This document shows, piece by piece, positions 35,641-47,700 of a stretch of 64,000 nt of DNA (positions are counted from its first letter, which is position 1; each line of letters opens with the position of its first letter). The notes below the pieces were generated by a model. That model was not told where the DNA came from and did not search any database. It saw only the letters and a list, made by a program, of their open reading frames with translations. The DNA is from Selaginella tamariscina (lineage: Eukaryota; Streptophyta; Lycopodiopsida; Selaginellales; Selaginellaceae), in NCBI GenBank assembly GCA_003024785.1, contig PUQB01000199.1, positions 310,001-374,000 on the forward strand. The letters are read 5' to 3'. A program made the position numbers and the translations under genes.

Positions 35641-36196
35641 GGTTGCTCCTCCTGCTTCTTCTTCTTCTGCTCCTGTAGTACAGGATCGTCTCCAGCATCT
35701 TTGTCAGGTACAGGATAATCTCCGGGTTCATCTTCAACATGCACAGGAACGGTACAAGCGTCATGCTAATACTCACCGTCAACCAGCACCCGCATACAAG
35801 GTTGGTGACCTCGTGTGGCTTCTTCATTGACATATTCGCACCAACAGGCCTTCCTTTAAGTTGGATTTTCAACGATTGGGCCCTTACAGGATTGTGGCGG
35901 AGGTCAATCCTGTAGCTTTCCGACTCGAGTTACCATCTACGGTGAAACTTCATCCTGTGTTTCACACATCCTTGTTGGAGCCGTATCATCCTTCTTCTCT
36001 TCCTGGTCATTCTCCTGCTCCTCCCCCTCCTGTGGTCATTGACGATGAACCTGAGTACGAAGTTGCAGCCATCCTTGATTCTCGTTTTCATTGCTGCCAA
36101 CTTCAATACTTACTCCATGCTTCTTTCAAGGTTGCTGCCTTTCATCGGAATTATCCTGCTAGACCAGGTCCCAAGACTCGTGGAACTCGTCCTTAG
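35641..36196 (+). pseudogene. Copy F integrase C-terminus and partial chromodomain
   Basis: Open from 35861: LGPYRIVAEVNPVAFRLELP and HPVFHTSLLEPYHPSSLP, then EYEVAAILDSRFHCCQLQYL. The chromodomain core VDWKGY...DRTWEP, present in B and D, is deleted: LQYL joins directly to LHASFKVAAFH. Ends at a TAG (36194-36196) before the polypurine tract. Confidence 0.85.
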
Positions 36197-36207
36197 GGAG
36201 GAGGTGC

Positions 36208-37128
36208 TGTCACGACCCGATACAGGATGCAAGATTCCAAATACAGGATGCAAGATTCCAGATACAGGATACATGATACAGGATTCCGGATACAAGATAC
36301 GGGTTACAGGATATTCCTACAGGATATGCTTATAAGATATGCCACAGGATATGCCTAGAGGATAAGGGACATGTGGACTCATCTTAGCCTCTGCATGCAT
36401 GCAACCACTTTTAGCACTCATGCCTAGATTAGCTCTTGGAGTTGTGAGCATAAAAGCTCCGACCTAATTGTTGTACAATCAGTTACTATCAACACCAGTC
36501 ATTCTACGATCATTCTTGTTCTTGTCTTGTTCGTGTCTTGCTCCTTGCCTCTTGCTCTTGTCTTGCTCCTAGTTCCTATCCTGCTCTTGTCTTGCTCCCG
36601 GATCTTGTCCTATTCCTGTCTTGCTTCTGAATCCTGTCCTGCACCTTCCTGTCCTGCTCATGTCTTGCTCCCGGATCCTATCCTGTTCCTGTCTTGCTCC
36701 TGGATCCTGTCCTGCTCCCGTCTTACTCCTGGATCCTGTCTTACTCATGATTCCTGAGTTCCTGGTTCCTATCTTGCTCCTTGTCCTACTCCATGTCCTA
36801 CTCCTAGTCCTGCTATCCTACTCCGGTTCCTATCCAGCTCCTTGTCCTGCTATCCTGTTCCATTCTCTATCCTGCTCCTTGTCCTGCTATCCTACTCCAG
36901 TTCTTATCCAGCTCCTTGTCCTGCTATCCTGCTCCATTTCCTATCTTGCTCCTTGTCCTGCTATCCTGCTCCGGTTCCTATCTTGTTCCTTGTCCTACTA
37001 TCCTGCTCCAGTTCCTATCCTGCTCCTAAGTTCTTAGTTCCTGTCCTGTCCCTTGTCCTGCTCTTGAGTCAAGCTCCCTTGTCCTCAAAATCCTGCTCTC
37101 TTCCTTGTTCTTGGATCGTGGCTTGACA
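36208..37128 (+). repeat. Copy F 3' LTR, enlarged
   Basis: 921 bp against 565-634 in B and D. The extra length is a pyrimidine-rich array at about 36770-37030 with a unit close to 40 bases (CTCCTTGTCCTGCTATCC core), about six copies. TATA and start-site motif CAGTTACTATCAA near 36481 are intact. Confidence 0.88.
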
Positions 37129-37737
37129 CCCTCGAGATTCTTGCCTCCGTTGCAGGCCTGCCCTTTTCTGGGGTTGTCCTGTGCAAGGTTTCCTCCTTCG
37201 GGGTACTCGTCAAACACTGGTTTTGCTCTTTGGTATGAGGGCTCTTCGTGGCCGTCACTTTCACCTACGTCGAGAGGCAGAGGGCTTTTGTCGTCTTGCC
37301 ATCCATCCCACTCTACATCGTAGGTTACTGTCGGGCGAAGTCGCCCGTTCGGGTGTTGTTCATACCCACATGCTGTCGTACCTGGACTGTCGTCCAGACG
37401 TGCTGCAATTCCTTCATATCCTTCTTCGTCGTCAGTGGCATGCGACCGCCTCTGCCGTTGGTGTGCCGAGTTTATCGCTGCTCGAAGATTCAGCCATGCG
37501 GCATTACCATCGTTCCCTCGGGTAGGTGAGGCAGGGGCCGATTGCGGCAACCAAGGTGCCTCGCCACCTTCCATCAAACTCCCTTGGTAGGCCCGTTGCA
37601 TCCTCCTGGCCAGCTGTTGCTCGTCAATCTCTATTTGCTCGAATGAGTTAATCCCGGCTCTTCGTCAAGCCGCCACTTTACTTGCTACAGTGAACTCCAT
37701 CTGTGTGTACTATCTATCCCTCCGTGGTCGCCACAAA
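37129..37737 (-). pseudogene. Element G gag leader
   Basis: Reverse strand from about 37700: primer site TGGCGACCACGG, the leader EFTVASKVAA, then the reading 37601-37129 with SLMEGGEAPWLPQSAPASP and an acidic WDGWQDD segment. It matches M (17342-16770) and E (20478-21020). It stops where chromovirus F begins. Confidence 0.75.
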
Positions 37738-38381
37738 TGGTCGTTAGGGACTCTACAGGCTAGATGTGGTGCTTCTCAGGAAGCTATAGTGGTCGCCAGG
37801 ATGCTGTTGAGAGCATCCAACCTCGGGGGTTTGGCCAGCAAGCTAGGCCTTACCTCAGGAGTAATGGAAGGTATTGGATGGCGCCTACCCGGAGTGTTGC
37901 GGTGCCCAGGAGTAGGGCCAGTGGGGAACGCTCGCTTGTAAGGTGAATAGAAGGAAAATGGATATATATATATTATATATATTGCCTGTTCGAGTACAAA
38001 CTATCTCCGACAGTGGAGCAAGATATAAGATGCAGACTTGATTCCAAAAAGACCCCGACCCACTACCCGCCTTCTGGCTTATATAATGGGTTACCTACCG
38101 CTAGACCCTAACTATAGGTGGCACCCTCCCACTGGTCTGCCGCCTAGAGATAGAGTCCTGCCTGTCACATTTATGTGCATCCCCACGCATGATGTCCTTT
38201 GTACCCTGGGTAATTGGTCCGGACGATCGGATCTACTCCTAGTTACGTCGCCGCCTGATATCGGTCGCCATTAGTTCATACCTGAAGTACCTCCTTATTC
38301 GGCGCTTTGTTCTGTCGCTCATCCACGCTGGTGGACGTCCCTCCAGCTGGCCGTGTGATGGTGTCGGACCACCGTCAACCA
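37738..38381 (-). repeat. Element G 5' LTR
   Basis: 644 bp, TGGTTGACGG...AACGACCA on the reverse strand; TSD CAATC follows. Lacks a segment of about 30 bases near 37885 that the 3' LTR has. Confidence 0.88.
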
Positions 38382-38386
38382 CAATC

Positions 38387-39780
38387 ACAAGAAGCTGAGT
38401 GCATTTGCATGCACTCTAGACAAGAAGGCACACGCCTGGTGCATGCATTTCCACGAGGCAAACAAAGGAGCTCGCTGGGATACCACATGGACGACGTTCC
38501 TGGATACCTTCCAGGAGGAAAAGAATGAAGAAGAGGTGATCCACAAGTTAACAAGCTTGAAGCAGAAAGCGGGAGAGTCAGTCGACGAATACACGGTGCG
38601 CTTGCTGGGGCACATCCCCCGGCTAAGGGATGCCCCAGCTGACTTAGCCAAGAAAACGTGGTACCGAAAGGGATTGCGGCTAGAGATCCGCAAGTGGATT
38701 GGCTTAGATGACAACCGTACATTCGACAAACTACTCCGGTACGCCAAGGCTGAGAAGCGGGAAGCCGAAAGACACCAGGAGAGGGAAGCGCAGGACAAAT
38801 TAGACGCCGGGGGGGCCAACAACACCACCACGGACAAGGAGGACCTCTCGGATGTTCCCAATCCGGCCCAGAAGGAGAGACAGAGGGAGGCAAGGGAGCA
38901 CGAACAATCACAACAAAGGGAGACCTATAGAGCGGTCGCAAGACCTAGTTACAACTCTTGCTCAGTTAGGATACATAGCGCGTAGGGATAAATATTGCAA
39001 AGTATGTAATGTCCATGGATCCCACAACACAGATGATTTTTACCAGCTAACCAAACTCCTAAGCAGCATGCCACCCCAGACCAGCACCTGGGTCGTTGAG
39101 CGACAGGAGGCGGATCACCTGAGAGACCAACAGTATGGGGGCCGCGGCGGTGGCCAACCCTGCCGCAGATCGCAGTCATGAGACCGCAACCAGAGGTCAC
39201 ACTCCTAGGAGCGCCAACAAAACCGGCCAAGGTACGACGACAGAAACATATGGTTAGAACGTCGAGAGTTGATCTGCACGCTGTGCAGTGGACACCATCC
39301 ACTATATCAATGCTCCTAGATCGTGATGCTCAAACCCATGCTAGAAGCGCATGTACCAAAGGCCACAGGGGTGGTCGAGGGACCATCCCCAGCCACAGCA
39401 ACACTAGGTCCCACACCACAAGCCCATCATGTAGAGATGTCACCCCTTGAGCTGCAATGCGGGGCAATCACGAGGTCACAAGCCCAACAGACGACAACCA
39501 TTTGACTTGGAGGAGGAAGACAACGGGGAGTCTAGTGAGGAGGAAGTGGCAACCGAACTCGGTAAACCAGGTTAGTGGGAGCAAAGACACGCTGAGGTGG
39601 AAGCGGCTGCAAAACAGGTGAGACTGGCACAGGGCACAGAGGCCAGGGGCACGACGGGGATGCATGAGGCCCTCGCTGGGAAGATGCGAGAAACCCAAGT
39701 GTAGGTAACCTTAGGAGAGTTGCTACGGTTATCCCCAAGGCTTTATGAAGTCTTCACTAGGGAACTACACGGGCCCACAG
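38387..39780 (+). pseudogene. Element E gag, C-terminal part
   Basis: Resumes gag after element G: 38443-38985 is open for 180 codons (FHEANKGARWDTTWTTFLDT, then GESVDEYTVRLLGHIPRLRD), a capsid segment of the Tat family. A knuckle-like YCKVCNVHGSHNTDDF lies near 38995-39042 with the last cysteine lost. A lysine/arginine and proline-rich linker follows with frame breaks to the protease. Confidence 0.75.
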
Positions 39781-41959
39781 TCGCGGCCCCAAGGGTCACA
39801 ACAAGTGATAGACTTTGTGGACAACGTACCGGCCATACCCGTCCAAGTGGCAGGCCGCACAATCCACAACGTGATCATAAATAGGGGATCAGGCATAAAT
39901 ATCATGTTCTCAGAACTCCATTAGCAATTGGGGATGCCGCCCTTGAAGCCCTCACCCTTCCTCGTACATATGGGGAACCAAGCCAAGGTGGCCCCTAAGG
40001 GCATCATGAGGAAGGTAAGCATCAGGATCCAGAGCATTAAGTTGATAAACATGGTCGTCCTTGACATGCATGCAAAAGGAGGGTTCGACTTACTCCTAGG
40101 CCGGCGTGGCTCCAGGGTGCAAAGGTATAACACGATTGGGAGAAGCAGCAGATTTGGTTCCCTATCAAGGAGGGGGTCATATCTGTTACTGCGAAACAAG
40201 TCCCGGTGCCACCATTGGAATCATGACCCCCAAGGAATACCACCTCCCAAATTGGGGAGAGGGACTGAATGATGAGGAAGAATTGGCCATCCTAGCATGT
40301 TTGCCAGAGCTATTTGTCATAGGAGAGATGGATCCTCGACAGGAAGTACGGGAGTCGGCTGCAACATACCTAATGACTCGGCTAGAAACCGAAGCAGACA
40401 CTTCAGAAGCTCAAATCCCGAGGTGGCCTGTTCTATGGAAAGAAATGCGGAGTGTAGCCCCACCGGCCCAGGAAGAGTACCGTAGCAAACCAATGTATGG
40501 GTGGAACATGACTCCTGAAGCAACGGTCAAGCAGGTCAACATAGGCACTGATGAAGACCCCCAACTAATAAATATTAATGCTCACATTGGAGCAGAGCTA
40601 AGAGAGCAGATTACCAACTGCCTCCGTAGATACATGAAAATATTCACCTAGACTTACCACAACCTAAGGGGAGTACCGCCGGAGTTGTGCTAGTACCAAC
40701 TTAAACTAAAACCCGACACCCAACTCAGCCGGCAACAATGCTACCGCATCAATCCAAACTACGCCCGAAAAGCTAAACAGGAGATTGACAAGTAGCTCGA
40801 AGCAGACTTCGTCTACCCCATCGAGAACCCAAAATGGCTGTCACCAATTGTTATCATACCAAAGAAGGACGACCGACTGAGAATCTGCATAGATTACCGA
40901 TGGATGAATGCCGCCACGAAGAAGGATCCGTTCCCCATCCCATTCACAGAAGACATAATGGGCCATGAGATGTACTCGTTCATGGACAGCTTCAATGGAT
41001 ACAACCAAGTGACAATCGCAACGGAAGACCAAGCCAAAACTGCATTCATCACAGACTGGGGAGCCTACGCCTTCAGAGTTATGTTGTTCGGACCTTGCAA
41101 TGCTCTAGCCACGTTTCAAAGGTTGGTCCAGTGGATATTCCTGGACAACCTCACAAATTTTGTTCGGGCATTCCTGGACGACTTCACAACTTATGGACCA
41201 GCAGAGGACCATGTGACACGCTTGGAATGGGTGTTCTGGCGCTGCCAGGAATATGGGATATCTCTTAACCCCTCAAAGTGAGTATTTGGCATGACCGCGG
41301 GGAAGTTGCTAGGGCACATCATTTCCAGGGAAGACATCACGGTGGACCCAGGTTCAATACGAGCACTGGCCGAAATGCCACCTCCACAAAATGTCACGGA
41401 ACTCCAAAGATTCCTAGGGAAAGTAGGGTTCTACCGCAAGTTTATTCAGAAGTATGCCGATAGGGCCCAACCGATGACCGAATTACTCACTAAGGAGGCA
41501 CCGTATGAATGGACCGCCCACCAACAGGCGGCCTTCAAGGACATAAAGTGCCAGCTGGTGGAAGCGCCTATCCTCATCCCACCGGATTGGAACCGACAGT
41601 TCCACCTACAAACGAATGGCTCAAGTGTAGCGGCGGGTGCGGTCATGTCCAGGAAAACAACAAAAGGATGCTCCAACCCATAGTGTATGGAAGTCGACTC
41701 ATGACGCTGGCCGAATGCAACTACTCGGCGACCGACAAAGAATGCCTGGCAATCATCTACGGGGTATCCAAGTTTCGCCACTACCTTCTGGGCAACCACT
41801 TCATACTGATCGTAGATCACCACGCTCTGTTGTACCTCATGAACAAACCATAGCTCACTGGGTGGCCAGCTCGATGGATACTCCTCTTGCAGGAGTTCGA
41901 GTTTACCGTAATCCATAAAGCAGGTAAGCTGCACGTATCACCGGACCTCCTCTCCTAGA
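39781..41959 (+). pseudogene. Element E protease, RT and RNase H
   Basis: Protease near 39835-40110: the active-site region reads VIINRGSGINIMF, so the aspartate seen in M (IIDGGS) is Asn here. RT near 40680-41280: VYPIENPKWLSPIVIIPKKD, DYRWMNAATKKDPFPIPF, and FLDDF near 41176 (the Y/F-x-D-D box). RNase H near 41500-41940: TNGSSVAAGAV in place of a catalytic aspartate, then ATDKECLAIIYGVSKFRHYL. Stops: TAG at 40649 (T*TYHNLRG), 40691, 40795, 41681 and 41851, most in place of Trp or Gln. Interrupted at 41960 by chromovirus D. Confidence 0.85.
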
Positions 41960-42593
41960 TGTCAAGCCACGATCCAGGAACCAGGAAAAGAACAGGATTC
42001 CAAGGACAGGAAGGCTTAACTTAGGAACAGGACCGAGAGCAGGGCAGGAACTAGGAATAGGAACATGACAGATTTAGGAGCAAGACAGGATCAGGATAGG
42101 ATCCGGGAGCAAGACAGGAAAGCGCAAGACAAGATCCAGGAACAAGACAGAAGCAGGACAGGATCCAGGAGCAGGACAGGATCCGGGAGTAGGACAGGAA
42201 ACAGGAGTGAGACAGGAACAGGACAGGAAACAAGACAAGACGAGATTGATCGTAGTAAGACTAGTGTTGATAGTAACTGATTGTACAACATTTAGGTCGC
42301 TCACAATTCCAAGAGCTAATCTAGGCATGAGTGCTAAAAGTGGTTGCATGCATGCAAAAGTGACTGCATGCATGTAGAGGCTAAGATGAGTTCACATGTC
42401 CCTTATCCTCTAGGCATATCCTGTGGCATATCCTGTAGGAATATCCTGCAACCAAATCCTGTGTCCGGAATCCTGGTAGGAATATCCTGTAGGAAAGTCC
42501 TGCAACCCATATCCTGTATCCGGAAACCTGTAGGAAAGTCCTGCAACCCATATCCTGTATCCGGAATCCTGTATTCTGTATCGGGTCGTGACA
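41960..42593 (-). repeat. Copy D 3' LTR
   Basis: 634 bp, TGTCACGACC...TTGACA on the reverse strand, preceded by the polypurine tract (42594-42605, complement). Lacks a clear TATA copy: the GAGCATAAAAGCTCC segment present in the 5' LTR is deleted here near 42300. Confidence 0.92.
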
Positions 42594-42604
42594 GCACCTC
42601 CTCC

Positions 42605-43045
42605 CTAAAGACGAGTTCCACGAGTCTTGGGACCTGGTTTAGCAGGATAATGCCGATGGAAGGCAGCAACCTTGGAAGAAGCATGAAGTAAGTTGGATGC
42701 AGGTTCCCAAGTGCGATCAGTAGGCAAATACCCTTTCCAATCCACCAAGTATTGGACTTGGTGACGATGAAGACTAGAGTCAAGGATGGCTGCAACTTCG
42801 TACTCAGGTTCAGTGTCAATGACCACAGGAGGGGGAGGAGAAGAAACACGACCGGAAAGAGAAGAAGGATGATACGGCTCCAACAAGGAGGTGTGAAACA
42901 CAGGATGAAGTTTCACCGTGGATGGTAACTCGAGTCGGAAAGCTACAGGATTTACCTCCGCCACGATCCTGTAAGGGCCCAATCGTTGAAAATCCAACTT
43001 AGAAGAAGGCCTATTGGTGCGAATGTGTCGACGAAGAAGCCACAC
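42605..43045 (-). pseudogene. Copy D integrase C-terminus and chromodomain
   Basis: Open for 146 codons: LGPYRIVAEVNPVAFRLELP, HPVFHTSLLEPYHPSSLSG, then the chromodomain EYEVAAILDSSLHRHQVQYL, VDWKGYLPTDRTWEP near 42790-42690. Chromodomains of this clade guide integration to chromatin marks. Ends at TAG before the polypurine tract. Confidence 0.88.
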
Positions 43046-44110
43046 GAGATCACCAATCTTGTATGCAGGTGCCGGTTGACGGTGAGCAACAAATGATGCT
43101 TGTATCGTTCCTGTGCCTGTTGAAGATGAACCTAGAGATTATCCTATACCTGCCGAAGATGCTGAAGACGATCCTGTACTGCAGGAGCGGAAGAAGGAGA
43201 AGCGGGAGGAGCAAAGTCAAAACGTGGATGGTGGCCTGTAAGAGCAAAGAAAGGTGTCTGTCCTGTAGATGCGTGAACGGAGTTGTTGTAGGCAAACTCC
43301 ACCATTGGAAGAAGGTCCAACCAGTTGTCCTGCTGATAACTGATGAAGCAACGAAGATACTGTTCTAAGGTTTGAATTGTGCGTTCGGACTGCCCATCGG
43401 TTTGTGGGTGATATCCTGAAGAAAGATCCGCTTAACCTGTAGACTCCAAAGAAGCTCTCGCCAAAAACTTGGACATGAATTGTGGACCTCGATCGGAAAA
43501 AATGCTCTCAGGAAGACCATGATGTCGGAACACCTCGCGGATCACCAACTCAGCAGTTGTTTTGACCTGTAGCTGTCTTGTTGCAGGGTAGGAAATGAGC
43601 CTGCTTGGTGAAACGGTCAACCACCACAAGAATACATCATATCCACGAGGAGGAAGATCTGTAAGGAAATCCATAAAAATGGATCTCCAAGGAGCAGAAG
43701 GAACAGAAAGAGGACGAAGAAGACCAGAGGGGCATGATGAGGCATCTTCGACCTGCTACAAGTGTCACAACTCCGTACAAACCTCTCCACAAAACCTTGC
43801 AACCCAGGCCACCAATAGTTGCAAGTCACCAACTCCACTGTCTTGGCCACACCAAAATGTCCTGTAGCCGGGGTATCATGACAATCCTGTACCACACGAG
43901 TCCTGGAAATACCAACAGGAACGTACATGAGACCTTCCCGGTACATGAGTCCATCCTGTATGGTGAACAGGTTGTAGTCTGGACGGGAACTGGAGGAAGA
44001 GGAACTTGCAACGTCAGGATGAATGTGTGAGAACACATTCTTTGCCAAGTCGTTTATAGCCAATTGCGAACGGACGTCCTGTAGGAGTGTTGAATTTGCT
44101 GGAGCCTGAT
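43046..44110 (-). pseudogene. Copy D integrase catalytic part
   Basis: Reverse strand: zinc finger with [19 protein letters not shown] near 43820-43760, core from [13 protein letters not shown] near 43670, RREV..HHGLPESI and SDRGPQFMSKF near 43500-43470, and NWLDLLPMVEFA-like sequence near 43330. Frame changes occur near 43640, 43440 and 43290. Confidence 0.85.
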
Positions 44111-46624
44111 GAACCTGCAGTGCCGCAAGCCGGAATCGATCAGGACCCAACAACACTTGCCTTTGACAGTCAAATGTAGGATCGCCCGGGCTTGGTGCAA
44201 GGTAAGAGCGCCTAGACAATGCGTCCGCCTTGCCATTCCGAAAGCCGGGCCTGTAGACGATGACGAAGTCAAAACGTGATAGGAACTCTGCCCACCTAGC
44301 CTGTCGCCGACTGAGGACCGAGCCGTTTGAAAGTACTCCAGGTTCTTGTGATCCGTAAGAACTTGTACAGGATGTGCAGCACCTTCCAGGAAATGCCGCC
44401 ACTCCTCAAACGAATCCACAATGGCCTTGAGTTCCTTGTCATGAATCTCGTAGTTGATCTCCGCCGACAGGAACTTACGAGAGTGAAAAGCTACAGGATG
44501 AAGCAACTTGTCCTCTCCAACTTGCGATAGGACGGATCCTACTGCAAAATCCGAGGCATCTGCTTCAATGAAGAAAGGATGAGAAGGGTCAGGATGTGCT
44601 AAAATCGGAGCTGTCGTGAAAACGTCCTTGAGTGTTGTGAACGCGTGTTCCGCCTTGTCGGACCAAGAGAAAAGTCCTGTGCGCTTGGTGAGTTCTGTGA
44701 GTGGAAGTACACGCTTGGAGAAGTCCTGTATGAACCGCCTGTAGAAGTTTGCAAAGCCAAGGAAACATTGTACATCTCGTACCGACTTGGGCCTCTCCCA
44801 CTCCACGATGGTCTTCACCTTGTGCATGTCCATGGAAACGCCAGCAGGAGAGACGATGTAGCCCAAGAACTCCACCGAATCCCTATCGAAAAAACACTTC
44901 TCCAACTTCGCGTACAGGCCATGCTCGCGAAGCCGCTCTAAAACTAGTCGTACATGCTTGTCATGTGCCGCCTGGTCCTTGGAGAAAATCAAGATGTCGT
45001 CGAGGTAGATCACCACAAACTGGTCCAAGAAGTCACGGAAAATGTCGTTCACCATGTGTTGGAACACTGGGGCATTGGTAAGGCCGAAAGGCATTACCGT
45101 GTACTCAAAATGTCCATACCTTGTACGAAAGGCAGTCTTCCACTCATCGCCGGGACGAATCCGTACAAGGTTGTAGGCCCGTAAGTCGATCTTCGTGAAC
45201 ACCTTTGCTCCTCGCAGCCGATCGAGAAGTTCCGGGATCAATGGCAACGGTACCGATTCCGAATGGTGACTTGATTCAAACCCCTGTAGTCCACAACCAA
45301 ACGTAAACTCCCATCCTTCTTCTTGACAAAGAAGATAGGACGCTCCTGCAGGGGACTTTGAGTGACGAATGAAGCCGGATGCCAAGTTGTCCTCGATGTA
45401 CTGACGAAGAACCTCCAACTCTGTGGGTGACAATGCATAAATCGGTCCGAATGGTGGAGTCTTTCCTTCCGCAAGATCAATAGGACAGTCGTAGACCATG
45501 AACAGGAAGAAACTGCAAGCCTTGTGTTTGTCAAAAACGTCCTTAAAGGCGTGATACTTGGATGGTAGGAGGAGAAGAGAGAGAGAGAGAGAGGAGAAGG
45601 AGAAGAGGAGTAGGAGAAGGAGATTGAAAAACAGGAGAGTCGGATACAGGAAAGGTAAAGAGGACGTAGGAGTTACTTGAAAGGCAAAAAGGTGGAAAGG
45701 AGCAGGATCAGTGGCGAGTTCATGCATGGTAGTGGTAAGAACTCGGAGAGGAGAAGGAGGGAGCTGTGACTGAAAAAGAGGAAGGATCTTGGGGGTGGAA
45801 CAGAAGCAGGGTAACAGAAAGAGGCAGGATTGGAAAAAACCTGTGTGGTGTTGATGAGTGTACAGGATTGGAAGAATCCTGTACAGGAGTCCGTGGTTGC
45901 GCAGGAGTGGGAAAAGCCTGCGAATGTGCTGACGAATCAACAGGAGGTGGATCCTTGAGGAGGAACCTTCGACACTGATACAGGATTGGAGAACCTTCGA
46001 CACTGATACAGGATTGGAAGAACCCTGTACAGGACACCGCAAACTTACAGGAGTGGAGAGAGCCTGCGGATGTGCTGAGGAACTGACATGAGGTGAATCC
46101 TGTCGAGGAGGAGTCTTCAACACTGGTACAGGAACAGGCACGGTCAATCCTGTAGCTTGTACTGCCTCAGATACTAAGGATGTATCCTGCACACAGGAAG
46201 GTACAGGATTGATCCTAGCTGTCGGAGAGGAAAACGTGAGCGTCCTAGACCTCCAGTCGATCTGCGGATTTGCAACAACGAACCATGGCATGCCCAAAAT
46301 GATGGGAGTCGACCGAGTCTTGATCAAGTTGAAGGAAATTGAACAGTTGAATGTGCCATACTGCAGGAGAGAGGTTCGGTAGCATGGGTAACTGCCAGAA
46401 GCAATCAGACGCCCATCGGCCACCTCTACAGGAACTGCACGCTTCAACTTCACCACCGAAATGCCATGTTGAGTTGCAAACGTGTCATCCATGAAGCATG
46501 CATTTGCACCAGTGTCTAACAAGGCAAACTCCATGAGCTCTCGATTATTAAGATGAATGTGTACAGGAAACTTAAGTGATGGGATGGTATGAGCAGCACC
46601 AATGGAGCCTGCACCTACGTCCAA
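44054..46624 (-). CDS. Copy D protease-RT-RNase H polyprotein segment
   Basis: 856 codons open on the reverse strand. Protease: [20 protein letters not shown] near 46530-46470. Proline/serine-rich linker to about 45560. [22 protein letters not shown] near 45210-45150, then the [14 protein letters not shown] catalytic box near 45020-44980. RNase [21 protein letters not shown] near 44580-44520 and [20 protein letters not shown] near 44450-44390. A local frame disturbance affects the segment after SKSPAGA near 45350-45290 (the family's [11 protein letters not shown] motif reads in the neighbouring frame), and the frame moves again after 44320. Mostly intact, but not functional as it stands. Confidence 0.85.
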   Translation of the reverse strand: MDVGAGSIGAAHTIPSLKFPVHIHLNNRELMEFALLDTGANACFMDDTFATQHGISVVKLKRAVPVEVADGRLIASGSYPCYRTSLLQYGTFNCSISFNLIKTRSTPIILGMPWFVVANPQIDWRSRTLTFSSPTARINPVPSCVQDTSLVSEAVQATGLTVPVPVPVLKTPPRQDSPHVSSSAHPQALSTPVSLRCPVQGSSNPVSVSKVLQSCISVEGSSSRIHLLLIRQHIRRLFPLLRNHGLLYRILPILYTHQHHTGFFQSCLFLLPCFCSTPKILPLFQSQLPPSPLRVLTTTMHELATDPAPFHLFAFQVTPTSSLPFLYPTLLFFNLLLLLLFSFSSLSLSLLLLPSKYHAFKDVFDKHKACSFFLFMVYDCPIDLAEGKTPPFGPIYALSPTELEVLRQYIEDNLASGFIRHSKSPAGASYLLCQEEGWEFTFGCGLQGFESSHHSESVPLPLIPELLDRLRGAKVFTKIDLRAYNLVRIRPGDEWKTAFRTRYGHFEYTVMPFGLTNAPVFQHMVNDIFRDFLDQFVVIYLDDILIFSKDQAAHDKHVRLVLERLREHGLYAKLEKCFFDRDSVEFLGYIVSPAGVSMDMHKVKTIVEWERPKSVRDVQCFLGFANFYRRFIQDFSKRVLPLTELTKRTGLFSWSDKAEHAFTTLKDVFTTAPILAHPDPSHPFFIEADASDFAVGSVLSQVGEDKLLHPVAFHSRKFLSAEINYEIHDKELKAIVDSFEEWRHFLEGAAHPVQVLTDHKNLEYFQTARSSVGDRLGGQSSYHVLTSSSSTGPAFGMARRTHCLGALTLHQARAILHLTVKGKCCWVLIDSGLRHCRFIRLQQIQHSYRTSVRNWL

Positions 46625-47609
46625 CTTCGCGGCTCCTAGACGAAGTGGACATTGGAGTTTTCCGACTGAACTTCAGCTTCAACTTCACGCGTCTTGAAGT
46701 TCCTGGCTTTAATAGGACAATCTGCCACCTTGTGTCCTGCTCCACCACAATACAAGCACAGGTTCTCACTGCGACGACGTTGCTTCTCAGCGGAAAGAGA
46801 GCCACGCTTGGATTTCTCAACCTCCATAGGAACTACTCCAGAAGGTGGTGCAGGAACATGTACCACAGCTGCAGGATTGGTTTGCAGGAACTGCTGACGG
46901 GATCTTTCCTGACGACGCTCGAACAAACGGTTGTCGCAACGAACAGCTTGTTGCATGATTCTCCACCAATGTTTGGGCATCCGGTAACGTAAGGAGAAGG
47001 TCCTTCACGTCATCCCTCAACCCAAAACGGAAGTGTTCGATCAATGCAGTCTCGTCCCATGGAATGTTCGTGCAAAGTTGCTGAAATTCGGATGCATAGA
47101 CGGAAGCTGGTCGGGATCCTTGAGTGAGCTTCCGTAACTTCGTGCATGCAGAACGGTACTTATCAGGATCTCCAAAACAGGCTTCAAAGGCAGCCACGAA
47201 ACCTTCAAAGTCTTCCATCAATGGGTCGTCACGCTCCAGCAAGGGGGCAACCCAAGCCCGTGGAGATCCACTTAGTAAGGATGCCAAAAGACCCACCTTT
47301 TGAGCATCAGTCGAGTAGCGCCGTGGTTGCATACGGATCAAGAGCCGGATCTGATTCAGGAAACCTTGGAAATCGGCACGATTGCCACTGAACTTCTCTG
47401 GCATGCTAACCTTCGGCTCCGAAGAAAATTTGATGAAGAGGGAACCACCGATGCCTGGGAGAGAGCCTGCGCAGCAGCCTTGGAGGATGCATCAGCAGCT
47501 GCATGTGCCGCAGTGGTGGAACCTTGCAGGTCGGTGACCACTTGGCGCAAAGTGGCCAGCTCATGAAGTACATTTGGTGCTCGCGTTGAAAGCGCTCAAA
47601 ATCAGCCAT
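46625..47609 (-). pseudogene. Copy D gag
   Basis: ATG at 47609 (MADFERFQREHQMYFMSWPL). Continues in a second frame from 47404 (MPEKFSGNRADFQGFLNQI; LRKLTQGSRPASVYASEFQQ near 47120) and a third from 46980 with the CCHC knuckle CLYCGGAGHKVADC near 46760-46720. Frame breaks near 47540 and 46970. An out-of-frame overlap with protease is normal for this family. Confidence 0.85.
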
Positions 47610-47685
47610 GATCTAGGAAAGAAAAAGGAGGAAAATGAAGGAAAGAATCAAGAAAAAGGTAGCTGGAAAACGGAGAACTATGAAG

Positions 47686-47700
47686 CAGTTACTATCAAAC
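47686..47700 (-). promoter_or_regulatory. Copy D self-priming binding site
   Basis: On the reverse strand GTTTGATAGTAACTG directly follows the 5' LTR. It is exactly complementary over 13 bases to CAGTTACTATCAA of the LTR (47998-48010, reverse strand), which lies 30 bases below ATAAAAG (48040-48035). Confidence 0.7.

Larger units (their letters stand above)
34985..37128 (+). mobile_element. Chromovirus copy F, 5' truncated
   Basis: Contains the protease-RT linker in expanded tandem form (34985-35640), jumps to the integrase C-terminus and a shortened chromodomain region (35640-36196), and ends with a full LTR (36208-37128). RT, RNase H and most of integrase are deleted. No TSD is visible: the left side abuts the tail of X and the right side the gag leader of G. 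Confidence 0.85.
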
